64,000 bases of DNA from Mangrovimicrobium sediminis. Lineage in GTDB: Bacteria > Pseudomonadota > Gammaproteobacteria > Pseudomonadales > Halieaceae. Location: the NCBI RefSeq assembly GCF_004745945.1, contig NZ_SRLE01000009.1:372001-436000 (forward strand), read 5' to 3'. The stretch's first letter is position 1. Every line of letters begins with the position of its first letter. Both the position numbers and the translations under genes were made by a program. Positions 54,304 to 64,000 of the stretch are shown here, in pieces. The notes under the pieces are model-generated. The model made no database searches and had not been told where the DNA came from. It saw only the letters and a program-made list of their open reading frames with translations.

Positions 54304-55674
54304 TCACTTGCCGATGCAGAAGCTGCTGAAGATTTCACCCAGGAGCTGATCCGAGCTGACCTGGCCGGTGATTTCGCCCAGTGCCTGCTGGCAGGCTCGC
54401 AGGTCTTCTGCCAGTAACTCACCGGCGCCGGCACCCTCGAGCTGGGACCAGCCCTCGAGCAGTGCGCTGTGCGCCTCGTCCAGGGATTGCAGATGTCGGC
54501 GCCGGGCGCTGAAACTCCCTTCGCCGGCATAACCCATGCTCTGTTTGAGGTGAGTTTTCAGCAGTTCGAGACCGTCCCCGGTCCGGGCGGACAGGCGCAC
54601 GGTGGTGAACGTCTCGAACTCCTCGATAGTTGGCCCAAGGGCGCTGATATCGCATTTGTTGAGAATCACTGTGACCGGGATTTCGCGCTGCATTTGAGCG
54701 TGAAATTCCGGCCATAAATCGCGCGGGTCCGGGCTGGTAAAACCCGCGCTGCCGTCTACCACCAGCAGGACATGATCCGCCGTGGCAATCTCGTGCCAGG
54801 CCCGGCGAATACCTTCTCGCTCGATCGCATCTGGGCTTTCACGCAGGCCTGCGGTATCCACGATGTGCAGAGGCAGGCCGTCTATCTGGATGTGCTCGCG
54901 CAGCACGTCACGGGTGGTGCCTTCGATCGGCGTGACGATGGCGGTTTCCTGCCCGGAGAGCGCGTTGAGCAGGCTGGATTTGCCGGCGTTCGGACGCCCG
55001 GCGATGACCAGTTTCATCCCCTCGCGCAGCAGCGCTCCCTGGCGCGCCTGGGCCTGGACCTGTTCGAGGTGCTCGATCAGTGACTGCAATTGCCGGCTTA
55101 CCTCGCCATCGCCTATGAAATCGATCTCCTCTTCGGGGAAGTCGATTGCCGCCTCGACATAGACCCGCAGGCGTATGACCCGCGCTACAAGATCGTCGAT
55201 CGCGTTGGAAAACGCACCCTGCAGGGAGCGGTTGGCGTTGCGAGCGGCGTGCTCGGTGGTGCTGTTGATCAGGTCCGCTATCGCCTCGGCCTGCGCCAGG
55301 TCGAGTTTGTCATTCAGGTAGGCGCGTTCGGAGAACTCGCCCGGGCGGGCGCTGCGGGCGCCCAGTGCCAGGCAGGTGTTGACCAGCAGATCGAGTACGA
55401 CAGGTCCGCCGTGACCCTGTAGTTCAGTCACGTCCTCACCGGTAAACGAATGTGGCGCAGGAAAATACAGTGCAATACCGGAATCGATGGGTTCACCCTG
55501 CGTATCGCTGAACGTGCAGTAATGCGCGTGGCGCGGCTGCAGGGGCTGGTGGGCAATCTTCGCGGCGATGCTGTGCGCCAGCGGGCCGGAGAGCCGGACA
55601 ATCCCGATGCCGCCGCGGCCCGGTGCGGTAGCGATGGCGACGATGGTGTCGCCGTCGGTCGGCAGCTGGCTCAT
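54304..55674 (-). CDS. mnmE: tRNA modification GTPase MnmE (TrmE)
   Basis: MnmE with MnmG installs the cmnm5 group on wobble U34. The 456-residue protein has the N-terminal folate-binding domain ([19 protein letters not shown]). The inserted GTPase domain has [22 protein letters not shown] and NKCD. The C-terminal catalytic Cys453 lies in the ending CIGK. It starts 37 bases after the yidC stop in the rpmH-rnpA-yidD-yidC-mnmE series. Confidence 0.97.
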   Translation of the reverse strand: MSQLPTDGDTIVAIATAPGRGGIGIVRLSGPLAHSIAAKIAHQPLQPRHAHYCTFSDTQGEPIDSGIALYFPAPHSFTGEDVTELQGHGGPVVLDLLVNTCLALGARSARPGEFSERAYLNDKLDLAQAEAIADLINSTTEHAARNANRSLQGAFSNAIDDLVARVIRLRVYVEAAIDFPEEEIDFIGDGEVSRQLQSLIEHLEQVQAQARQGALLREGMKLVIAGRPNAGKSSLLNALSGQETAIVTPIEGTTRDVLREHIQIDGLPLHIVDTAGLRESPDAIEREGIRRAWHEIATADHVLLVVDGSAGFTSPDPRDLWPEFHAQMQREIPVTVILNKCDISALGPTIEEFETFTTVRLSARTGDGLELLKTHLKQSMGYAGEGSFSARRRHLQSLDEAHSALLEGWSQLEGAGAGELLAEDLRACQQALGEITGQVSSDQLLGEIFSSFCIGK

Positions 55675-55711
55675 CGGCTCCTGCGGCGATTTGCGTGCGG
55701 CGCCTGCCGGA

Positions 55712-57403
55712 TCAGGCGGCCGCCGCTTTTTCGATCTGGCGGGTGATCACCCACTGCTGGGCGATGGAGAGCGCCTGGTTGACGACCCAGTAGAGCACCA
55801 GTCCCGAGGGGAACCAGAGGAAGAAGAATGTGAAAACGATTGGCAGCCACTGCATGATCTTGGCCTGGGTCGGATCCGGCGGCGGCGGGTTGAGCTTCTG
55901 CGCAAACCACATGCCTGCACCCATGATGATGGGCAGTACGAAGTACGGGTCCATGACCGAGAGGTCCTTGATCCACAGGATGAAGGGTGCCTGGCGCAGC
56001 TCTACACTTTCCATCAGCACCCAGTAGAGAGAGATGAACACGGGCATCTGCACGAGCACGGGCAGGCAACCGCCCATGGGGTTAACCTTCTCCTTGCGAT
56101 ACAGATCCATCATCGCCTGGGACTGCTTTTGTTTGTCATCCGCGTAGCGTTCGCGGATTTCCACCATTTTCGGCTGTACCTGGCGCATCTTGGCCATGGA
56201 GCGATAGCTGGTGGCGGACAGCTTGAAGAACAGCCCTTTGACCAGCACGGTGAGCAGGATGATGGCGACACCCCAGTTGCCGACGATGCCGTGGATCTTG
56301 ATCAGCAGCCAGAACAGCGGTTGCGCAATCCACCACAGCCAGCCGTAGTCGACGACCAGGTCGAGATAGGGCGAGATCTCCTTGAGGCGGTACTGGTCCT
56401 TGGGTCCTGCATAGAATGAAGCGCCGATCTTGGCGGACTGGCCGGGATCGACGGCGACGGCCGGACCGGTGAAACCGACGATGTTATAGCCGGAATTGGT
56501 CACCCGCATGCTGTAGTTGTGCGACTGTTCCGGGTTGGGCACCCAGGCGCTCAGGAAGTAGTGCTGGATGACTGCAATCCAGCCGCCGGGCAGTCGGGCC
56601 TGGTAGGGCTTGTCGGCGATGTCGTCGAAGGAGTATTTGGCGAAATGATCATCGGGCTGGGTCATGGCCGCGCCGAGGAACGGGTGGAGACCCATGCCCG
56701 CAGAACTGGCTGAAGGTGCCGGGCTGCTGTCGCGCTTGATCTGCCCGAACAGGTTGCCCTGCCAGCGTGCGTCGCTGTTGTTCTTTACCAGGTAATCGAT
56801 TTTTACCAGGTAGTCGCCCCGGGTAAAGGTGAAGCGCTTGGTGATATCGACATTGCCGCTGCCGGTCCAATGTAGATCGACGACCAGCTGGTCCTGGCCT
56901 TCTACCAGTGCATATTCCTTTGCCCTAGCGCTGAAATGCGCGCGGCCGGTGCTATCGATCCCCTCGCTGCCGATCAGGCCGCTTTGCGCAACGTAGACGC
57001 GCTGTGGGTTGTCCTCCAGCAGAACGAAGGGCTGTTCCGGTGTGTCCAGTTTGGCCGGATGCTTTGGCAGGCCGAGTTGCACGATGTCGCCGCCGTGGAG
57101 ATCGATGTCCAGCCGCAGTGTGTCCGTGGTTACGCTAATCGAGCGGTGTTTCGAGGCTGCGGCCGGTTTGGCGCTGTCGGTTGCCTGTCCTGGTGCGGTG
57201 GGCAGGTCCTCATTGTGCGGCGCTGCGACCTGCTCCAGGTCGGGGAGGTCGCCCTGCAGCGTATCCGCGGGTGCCTGGTCTGCCTGCGTGTAAGAGGTGG
57301 TTGTCGCGGCTTCGCGCTCTTCCTTGAACTGCACCCACTCGGTCAGCAGCATGAATGAAAGAACCGCGATCGCGCCGATGAGCAGTGAGCGTTGCAAATC
57401 CAT
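55712..57403 (-). CDS. yidC: Membrane protein insertase YidC
   Basis: The 563-residue insertase has an N-terminal membrane helix ([19 protein letters not shown]), a large periplasmic domain and five conserved helices. The core contains [19 protein letters not shown] and [20 protein letters not shown]. The C-terminus is [23 protein letters not shown] at 57403 gives the standard N-terminus; the upstream extension to 57481 is unlikely. It acts in membrane protein insertion with or without Sec. Confidence 0.96.
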   Translation of the reverse strand: MDLQRSLLIGAIAVLSFMLLTEWVQFKEEREAATTTSYTQADQAPADTLQGDLPDLEQVAAPHNEDLPTAPGQATDSAKPAAASKHRSISVTTDTLRLDIDLHGGDIVQLGLPKHPAKLDTPEQPFVLLEDNPQRVYVAQSGLIGSEGIDSTGRAHFSARAKEYALVEGQDQLVVDLHWTGSGNVDITKRFTFTRGDYLVKIDYLVKNNSDARWQGNLFGQIKRDSSPAPSASSAGMGLHPFLGAAMTQPDDHFAKYSFDDIADKPYQARLPGGWIAVIQHYFLSAWVPNPEQSHNYSMRVTNSGYNIVGFTGPAVAVDPGQSAKIGASFYAGPKDQYRLKEISPYLDLVVDYGWLWWIAQPLFWLLIKIHGIVGNWGVAIILLTVLVKGLFFKLSATSYRSMAKMRQVQPKMVEIRERYADDKQKQSQAMMDLYRKEKVNPMGGCLPVLVQMPVFISLYWVLMESVELRQAPFILWIKDLSVMDPYFVLPIIMGAGMWFAQKLNPPPPDPTQAKIMQWLPIVFTFFFLWFPSGLVLYWVVNQALSIAQQWVITRQIEKAAAA

Positions 57404-57420
57404 AGGGAAATTCTGTGGCG

Positions 57421-57648
57421 TTAGTGGATGTGGCGGCCCGGCGGGACCGGGTCTGCGCCACCTTCGTGCCAGGGATGGCATTTTCCGATTCGGCGCAGGG
57501 ACAACCAGCCACCGCGCAGGATCCCGTGCTCAGCAATCGCCTCCTGGGCGTAACTCGAGCAGGTGGGGTAGAAACGGCAGTTGTGGCCGAGGAACGGACT
57601 GAGCAGCGCCTTATAACAGGAGATCATGTATATAAAGAAGCTGCGCAT
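57421..57648 (-). CDS. yidD: Membrane protein insertion efficiency factor YidD
   Basis: The 75-residue YidD has the family core [20 protein letters not shown] followed by CSSYAQEAI and the basic [14 protein letters not shown]. Its ATG shares one base with the rnpA stop codon (TGATG), so translation is coupled. It lies between rnpA and yidC, the usual order. Confidence 0.95.
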   Translation of the reverse strand: MRSFFIYMISCYKALLSPFLGHNCRFYPTCSSYAQEAIAEHGILRGGWLSLRRIGKCHPWHEGGADPVPPGRHIH

Positions 57649-58031
57649 CAGGACTGTGAGCCTTTATCGGACCGGGAGCTGTGGCGGACCAGTTTCTGCC
57701 ACTGCTGCCGCAATATAGTGGATAGCTCGGCATTATCCAAATCGCCCAGTCCCGGCCGCGCCAGGACGATGACATCCAGCGTCGGCTCGGTGTGGGGCAG
57801 GTGGCGGAAGACCTCGCGGGTCAGCCGCTTGATCCGGTTGCGCTGAACCGCGAGCCGGACATGCTTCTTGGCGATGACCAGGCCGAGACGGTGTTGCGCC
57901 GCGGCGTTTGGTCGCGCCAGCAGTAATAGATGCCGGTGTCCCGCTTTGGCCTGGACGTCGTCAAATACGCGCTTGTAGTCAGCGGCATTGAGAAGGCGAC
58001 TGTCCCGGGTGAAGCGGTGCCCGGCATCCAC
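57648..58031 (-). CDS. rnpA: Ribonuclease P protein component
   Basis: The 127-residue RNase P protein binds the catalytic RNA and pre-tRNA leader. It has [17 protein letters not shown] at the N-terminus and the RNA-binding signature [15 protein letters not shown]. It starts 14 bases after rpmH. The RNase P RNA gene itself is not in the window. Confidence 0.95.
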   Translation of the reverse strand: MDAGHRFTRDSRLLNAADYKRVFDDVQAKAGHRHLLLLARPNAAAQHRLGLVIAKKHVRLAVQRNRIKRLTREVFRHLPHTEPTLDVIVLARPGLGDLDNAELSTILRQQWQKLVRHSSRSDKGSQS

Positions 58032-58045
58032 TTACACTGGTCGCC

Positions 58046-58180
58046 TTATGCGGACAGGACCTTGCGGCCGCGGGCGCGACGACGGGCCAGTACCTGGCGG
58101 CCGTTTTTAGTTGCCATACGGGCACGGAAACCGTGGGTGCGCTTGCGCTTCAAAACGCTGGGCTGGAATGTTCTCTTCAT
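58046..58180 (-). CDS. rpmH: 50S ribosomal protein L34
   Basis: A 44-codon minus-strand gene, too short for usual ORF cut-offs. It starts at the ATG at 58180, begins [19 protein letters not shown] and ends [12 protein letters not shown]. This is ribosomal protein L34, with the usual extreme Arg/Lys content. It is the first gene of the rpmH-rnpA-yidD-yidC-mnmE cluster and faces dnaA across the origin. Confidence 0.97.
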   Translation of the reverse strand: MKRTFQPSVLKRKRTHGFRARMATKNGRQVLARRRARGRKVLSA

Positions 58181-58246
58181 GGTTGATTCCACCTGAATCT
58201 GTCAGTAAAGCCACCGGCACAGCCGGGGCGGAAAAAAAGGCTGGGT

Positions 58247-58275
58247 ATTCTAGGTTAACGACCAGCCTAATTCAA
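58247..58275 (-). promoter_or_regulatory. Candidate sigma70 promoter of rpmH
   Basis: Minus-strand TTGAAT (58270-58275), 17-base spacer, TAGAAT (58247-58252), 66 bases before the rpmH ATG. Spacing and -10 match (5/6) are good. Confidence 0.6.
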
Positions 58276-58281
58276 TTGCGT

Positions 58282-58316
58282 CAGGCGGGTAATTTTCGAT
58301 ACCCGAATTGCGCCTG
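58282..58316. repeat. Nested inverted repeat in the rpmH-dnaA region
   Basis: Outer arms CAGGCG (58282-58287) and CGCCTG (58311-58316) flank inner arms GGGTA (58287-58291) and TACCC (58300-58304). It lies between the rpmH promoter and the AT-rich core. Confidence 0.55.
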
Positions 58317-58335
58317 CCAGGCCTTCAAGCGGGGT

Positions 58336-58369
58336 GATTTCGGTACCCTACTCCCGCAGGGTCGAAATC
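58336..58369. repeat. Composite hairpin GATTTCG ... CGAAATC
   Basis: GATTTCG (58336-58342) pairs with CGAAATC (58363-58369), and ACCCT (58345-58349) with AGGGT (58358-58362) inside. A stable hairpin on the left flank of oriC, not followed by a T-run. Confidence 0.65.
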
Positions 58370-58427
58370 GTTGAGCGGCGTGCCCTGCGGCCATCCTCCC
58401 ACAATTTCTCCATATTTTATTAACAAG

Positions 58428-58436
58428 TTATCCACA
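58428..58436 (+). promoter_or_regulatory. DnaA box (perfect)
   Basis: TTATCCACA matches the nine-base consensus exactly, on the left of the AT-rich tract. Confidence 0.85.
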
Positions 58437-58545
58437 GATCGGAAGTGTTACCCGACGCTGGCCCGCTCTGGCTATTATCTGAGCTGTAATTCCATAACTA
58501 ATTGAAAAATATATAAAATATATTTTTTTGCCCACAGAAAATTTT

Positions 58546-58554
58546 TGTGGATAA
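58546..58554 (-). promoter_or_regulatory. DnaA box (perfect, inverted)
   Basis: TGTGGATAA is the exact reverse complement of the consensus, on the right of the AT-rich tract and facing the box at 58428. Confidence 0.85.
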
Positions 58555-58674
58555 CCGGGCAGAGCAGCGTTATGATGCGCTCTCTGGTCGCCCAGTTCAG
58601 ACCGGAAAAAAAACAAATCAAACCATAGACATTAGGGAAGGCGAGAGCTTGCATTTCGCCTTGAGGGGAAGGTT

Positions 58675-60120
58675 TTGCCTGGCGTAGTTTGGCAGCAATG
58701 CATGGACCGGCTTCAGGATGAATTGCCGTCACAGCAGTTCAACACCTGGATCAGGCCGTTGCGCGCGAGTCTGGATGGACACTCGCTGCGCCTGTTCGCA
58801 CCCAATCGTTTCATCAAGGATTTCGTCTCCGACAAGTTTGCCGACCGCATTTGCGAGCTGGTTACCGAGTACGGCGCCAGTGGCCCCATGCAGGTGAGCC
58901 TGGAAATCGGTGGCCAACAACTGGATGTTGCTCAACTGACTGCGGAGGTGCCCTCCCGGTTTCGCAGCCCGGATGACATGCCGCCTGCGGTGTCCGGTAC
59001 TGCCGTCGCCACCGAGCAACGCCGACCACCGCCGAATGGCAGCGCAGTGCGGCCGGTGGACACCCATCGGCAGGCTGAAATCGAAGGTTCACTGCAACAC
59101 CAGCACAACCTGGTGGAGAGCTATACCTTCGATAATTTCGTGGAGGGTAAATCCAACCAGCTCGCCCTCGCCGCGGCGCGGCAGGTTGCGGAAAATCCGG
59201 GCGATTCCTACAACCCGTTGTTCTTGTACGGCGGTGTCGGTCTCGGTAAAACCCACCTGATGCACGCGGTCGGTAACGCGCTGAAAATGCGCAAACCCGA
59301 CGCGAAGATCGTCTACCTGCATTCCGAGCGTTTTGTCGCGGACATGGTCAAGGCCTTGCAGTTGAATGCGATCAGTGATTTCAAGCGCTACTACCGCTCG
59401 GTCGATGCCTTGCTGATTGACGATATCCAGTTCTTCGCCAAGAAGGACCGCTCCCAGGAAGAATTTTTTCATACCTTCAACGCACTGCTGGAAGGCGGCC
59501 AGCAGATGATCCTCACCTGTGATCGCTACCCCAAGGAGATCGAAGGTCTGGAGGAACGCCTGAAGTCACGCTTCGGTTGGGGCCTGACGGTCGCGGTAGA
59601 GCCCCCGGAACTCGAGACCCGGGTGGCCATCCTGATGAAAAAGGCCACCCAGGCTCGCGTTAACCTGCCGCCGGACGCCGCCTTCTTTATTGCCCAGCGA
59701 GTGAGGTCGAACGTGCGCGAGCTGGAGGGGGCGCTGAAGAGAGTGATAGCTAGTGCTCACTTCATTGGCCGTGACATCGACATCGACCTGATCAAGGACA
59801 GCCTCAAGGACCTGCTTGCCCTGCAGGATAAACAGGTAAGCCTGGACAACATCCAGCGCACGGTGGCGGAATACTACAAGATCAAAGTGGCAGACCTGAT
59901 GTCGCGCCGTCGCAGCCGGTCCGTCGCGCGTCCACGCCAGGTGGCTATGGCGCTCTCCAAAGAACTGACCAACCACAGCCTGCCGGAGATCGGCGACAGT
60001 TTCGGGGGAAGAGATCACACGACAGTTCTGCACGCTTGCCGTAAAATAAAGGAACTTCGTGAGACCAACTCGGATATTCGCGAAGACTACAAAAATTTGC
60101 TGCGGTCGCTGACTACCTGA
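58675..60120 (+). CDS. dnaA: Chromosomal replication initiator DnaA
   Basis: DnaA binds the origin boxes and opens the DNA. The 481-residue protein has an N-terminal DnaB-contact domain ([20 protein letters not shown]) and a variable linker. The AAA+ domain has [16 protein letters not shown] and [13 protein letters not shown]. The C-terminal DNA-binding domain ends with the signature [15 protein letters not shown]. The start is a TTG at 58675 with a GGGGAAGG ribosome-binding site just upstream. No ATG gives the conserved N-terminal helix. Confidence 0.96.
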   Translation: MPGVVWQQCMDRLQDELPSQQFNTWIRPLRASLDGHSLRLFAPNRFIKDFVSDKFADRICELVTEYGASGPMQVSLEIGGQQLDVAQLTAEVPSRFRSPDDMPPAVSGTAVATEQRRPPPNGSAVRPVDTHRQAEIEGSLQHQHNLVESYTFDNFVEGKSNQLALAAARQVAENPGDSYNPLFLYGGVGLGKTHLMHAVGNALKMRKPDAKIVYLHSERFVADMVKALQLNAISDFKRYYRSVDALLIDDIQFFAKKDRSQEEFFHTFNALLEGGQQMILTCDRYPKEIEGLEERLKSRFGWGLTVAVEPPELETRVAILMKKATQARVNLPPDAAFFIAQRVRSNVRELEGALKRVIASAHFIGRDIDIDLIKDSLKDLLALQDKQVSLDNIQRTVAEYYKIKVADLMSRRRSRSVARPRQVAMALSKELTNHSLPEIGDSFGGRDHTTVLHACRKIKELRETNSDIREDYKNLLRSLTT

Positions 60121-60178
60121 AGGTGACCGTGCGAGCTGGCGCGTGGCGCGCCGTTCTGGTCAAGGAACTACTCAACCT

Positions 60179-61285
60179 ATGAAGTTCACTGTTTCGCGGG
60201 ACGCTCTACTCAAGCCCTTGAATCTGGTCGCGGGCGTGGTGGAACGCCGCCAGACCCTGCCCATTCTTTCCAATGTACTTATGGTCATCGAAGGTGATCG
60301 CCTGTCGCTGACCGGAACCGACCTCGAAGTCGAGCTGATCGGCCGAGTGGCGCTCGCCGGTGGTGCCGGCGAAGACGGCGAGGTCACCGTGCCTGCCCGC
60401 AAGCTGGTCGACATCTGCAAATCGCTGCCTGAGGGCAGCGACATCCAGTTCTCCGCGGAGGATGGCAAGGTCAGCGTGCGCTCCGGGCGCAGTCGGTTCA
60501 CGCTGTCCACGCTGCCGGCGCGGGAGTTTCCCAGCCTTGAAGACAGCATTGGTACCCATCAGCTGGCGGTCAAGCAGGGTCAGCTGAAACGCCTGATCGA
60601 CCGCACGGCGTTCGCGATGGCACAGCAGGATGTTCGCTATTACCTGAACGGCATGCTCTGGGAATTGAAAGACCAGCAGTTGCGCGTGGTGGCGACCGAT
60701 GGCCACCGCCTGGCATTGTGCACCCTGCAGGAAAAGGTCGATACCGATGGCGATGCCCAGGTGATCCTGCCGCGTAAGGGTGTGCTGGAACTGGCGCGAC
60801 TCCTGCTGGATGAGGAAGCCACGATTGGTATCGTCATCGGCAGCAATCATATGCGCGCCACGACCGAGGACTTTACCTTCACGTCGAAGCTCGTCGACGG
60901 TAAATTCCCGGACTACCAGCGCGTACTGCCCCGCGCCTCCGACAAAACCGTCCTCGGCTCGCGCCTTGAACTGCGCCAGGCATTTACCCGGACTGCGATT
61001 CTGTCCAATGAAAAGTATCGTGGGGTTCGCCTGAAGTTGAGCGAGAACACCCTGGACATCGTCGCCAACAACCCCGAGCAGGAGGAAGCCGAAGAGACCG
61101 TACCGGTGGAGTACGTTGGCGGTGGCCTGGAAATCGGGTTTAACGTCAGCTACCTGCTCGATGTTCTTTCGGTACTTTCCGGTGACAAGATCAAGATGTC
61201 CCTTTCGGACCCCAACAGCAGTGCCTTGTTGGAAGAGTCTGAAGAAGGTGATTCGGTCTACGTGGTAATGCCCATGCGCCTCTGA
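60179..61285 (+). CDS. dnaN: DNA polymerase III sliding clamp (beta subunit)
   Basis: The 368-residue clamp consists of three similar domains and starts MKFTVSRDALLKPLNLVAGV. The C-terminal peptide YVVMPMRL is the family ending and contributes to the protein-binding pocket. ATG at 60179, with AAGGA at 60162-60166, gives the normal length; the frame extends upstream from a GTG at 60143 that would add a non-conserved leader. Confidence 0.97.
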   Translation: MKFTVSRDALLKPLNLVAGVVERRQTLPILSNVLMVIEGDRLSLTGTDLEVELIGRVALAGGAGEDGEVTVPARKLVDICKSLPEGSDIQFSAEDGKVSVRSGRSRFTLSTLPAREFPSLEDSIGTHQLAVKQGQLKRLIDRTAFAMAQQDVRYYLNGMLWELKDQQLRVVATDGHRLALCTLQEKVDTDGDAQVILPRKGVLELARLLLDEEATIGIVIGSNHMRATTEDFTFTSKLVDGKFPDYQRVLPRASDKTVLGSRLELRQAFTRTAILSNEKYRGVRLKLSENTLDIVANNPEQEEAEETVPVEYVGGGLEIGFNVSYLLDVLSVLSGDKIKMSLSDPNSSALLEESEEGDSVYVVMPMRL

Positions 61286-61328
61286 GGAGGCGCTCCCCTC
61301 CCCCTTTCCCTGTGCAGATGGTGTGCTG

Positions 61329-64000
<2,672 letters not shown>

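Larger units (their letters stand above)
58385..58640. other. Chromosomal replication origin (oriC)
   Basis: The 494-base rpmH-dnaA gap is where Pseudomonas origins lie. Here two perfect DnaA boxes, a weaker box TTGCCCACA (58528-58536) and an AT-rich tract at about 58485-58530 (TATATAAAATATATTTTTTT-type) stand together in GC-rich DNA. The exact boundaries are approximate. Confidence 0.8.

Noticed and set aside
53663-54417. Small open frames between hppA and mnmE
   Set aside because: Poor coding character, one overlaps the end of mnmE, and they cover AT-rich and repeated DNA.

Overview
The window is a GC-rich gammaproteobacterial chromosome segment that reaches its replication origin at the right end. 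Gene content and order (argB-slmA-pyrE-crc-rph-yicC-gmk-rpoZ-spoT-ridA-recG at the left; glmU-glmS, atpIBEFHAGDC, parAB, rsmG, mnmG, mnmE, yidC, yidD, rnpA, rpmH, oriC, dnaA, dnaN, recF and gyrB at the right) resemble Pseudomonas and its relatives. A Crc protein, a TakP-type TRAP system and a K+-dependent membrane pyrophosphatase suggest a marine member of the Pseudomonadales/Cellvibrionales (Halieaceae-like) group. That placement is inferred from protein appearance and gene order, not from a search.

Layout. 1-13.5 kb: the end of argB, the division inhibitor slmA, pyrimidine synthesis (pyrE), crc, RNA processing (rph, yicC), nucleotide and ppGpp metabolism (gmk, rpoZ, spoT, ridA), recG, and the first two ubiquinone steps (ubiC, ubiA). 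13.5-26 kb: an accessory stretch with a methyltransferase, yaaA, a TRAP transporter (dctQM), a thioesterase, an 0.8-kb gene-free island full of inverted repeats, an exported catalase-peroxidase (katG), a TakP-like binding protein, uvrD and a SPOR-domain membrane protein. 26-37 kb: a putative metalloprotease lipoprotein, glmS-glmU, a TrmB-type regulator next to an agmatine-to-putrescine operon (aguB-aguA), and a large di-heme beta-propeller lipoprotein. 37-49 kb: the complete ATP synthase operon, parAB, rsmG and mnmG. 49-54 kb: two alpha/beta hydrolases and the pyrophosphatase hppA, apparently inserted between mnmG and mnmE. 54-64 kb: mnmE-yidC-yidD-rnpA-rpmH on the minus strand, the oriC region, and dnaA-dnaN-recF-gyrB on the plus strand. 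gyrB runs off the window.

Non-coding signals of note. There are two perfect 16-bp parS sites inside recF. oriC carries two perfect DnaA boxes around an AT-rich tract. A second AT-rich plus TGTGGA-repeat module lies between hppA and mnmE. Two matched TGTCA-N9-TGACA palindromes, about seven helical turns apart, lie upstream of the TrmB-type gene. A dispersed palindrome with GGGGTCAGAG/CTCTGACCCC arms occurs twice near atpC and once as a 21-bp hairpin inside the atp operon. Short tandem duplications recur in at least four intergenic gaps. No tRNA, rRNA, CRISPR array, intact insertion sequence or prophage was recognised.

No single operon here is clearly a new system. The best candidates for undescribed biology are the TrmB operator pair with aguBA, the inverted-repeat island at 17.3-18.1 kb, the dispersed palindrome inside the atp operon, the di-heme propeller lipoprotein and the HELTH lipoprotein.
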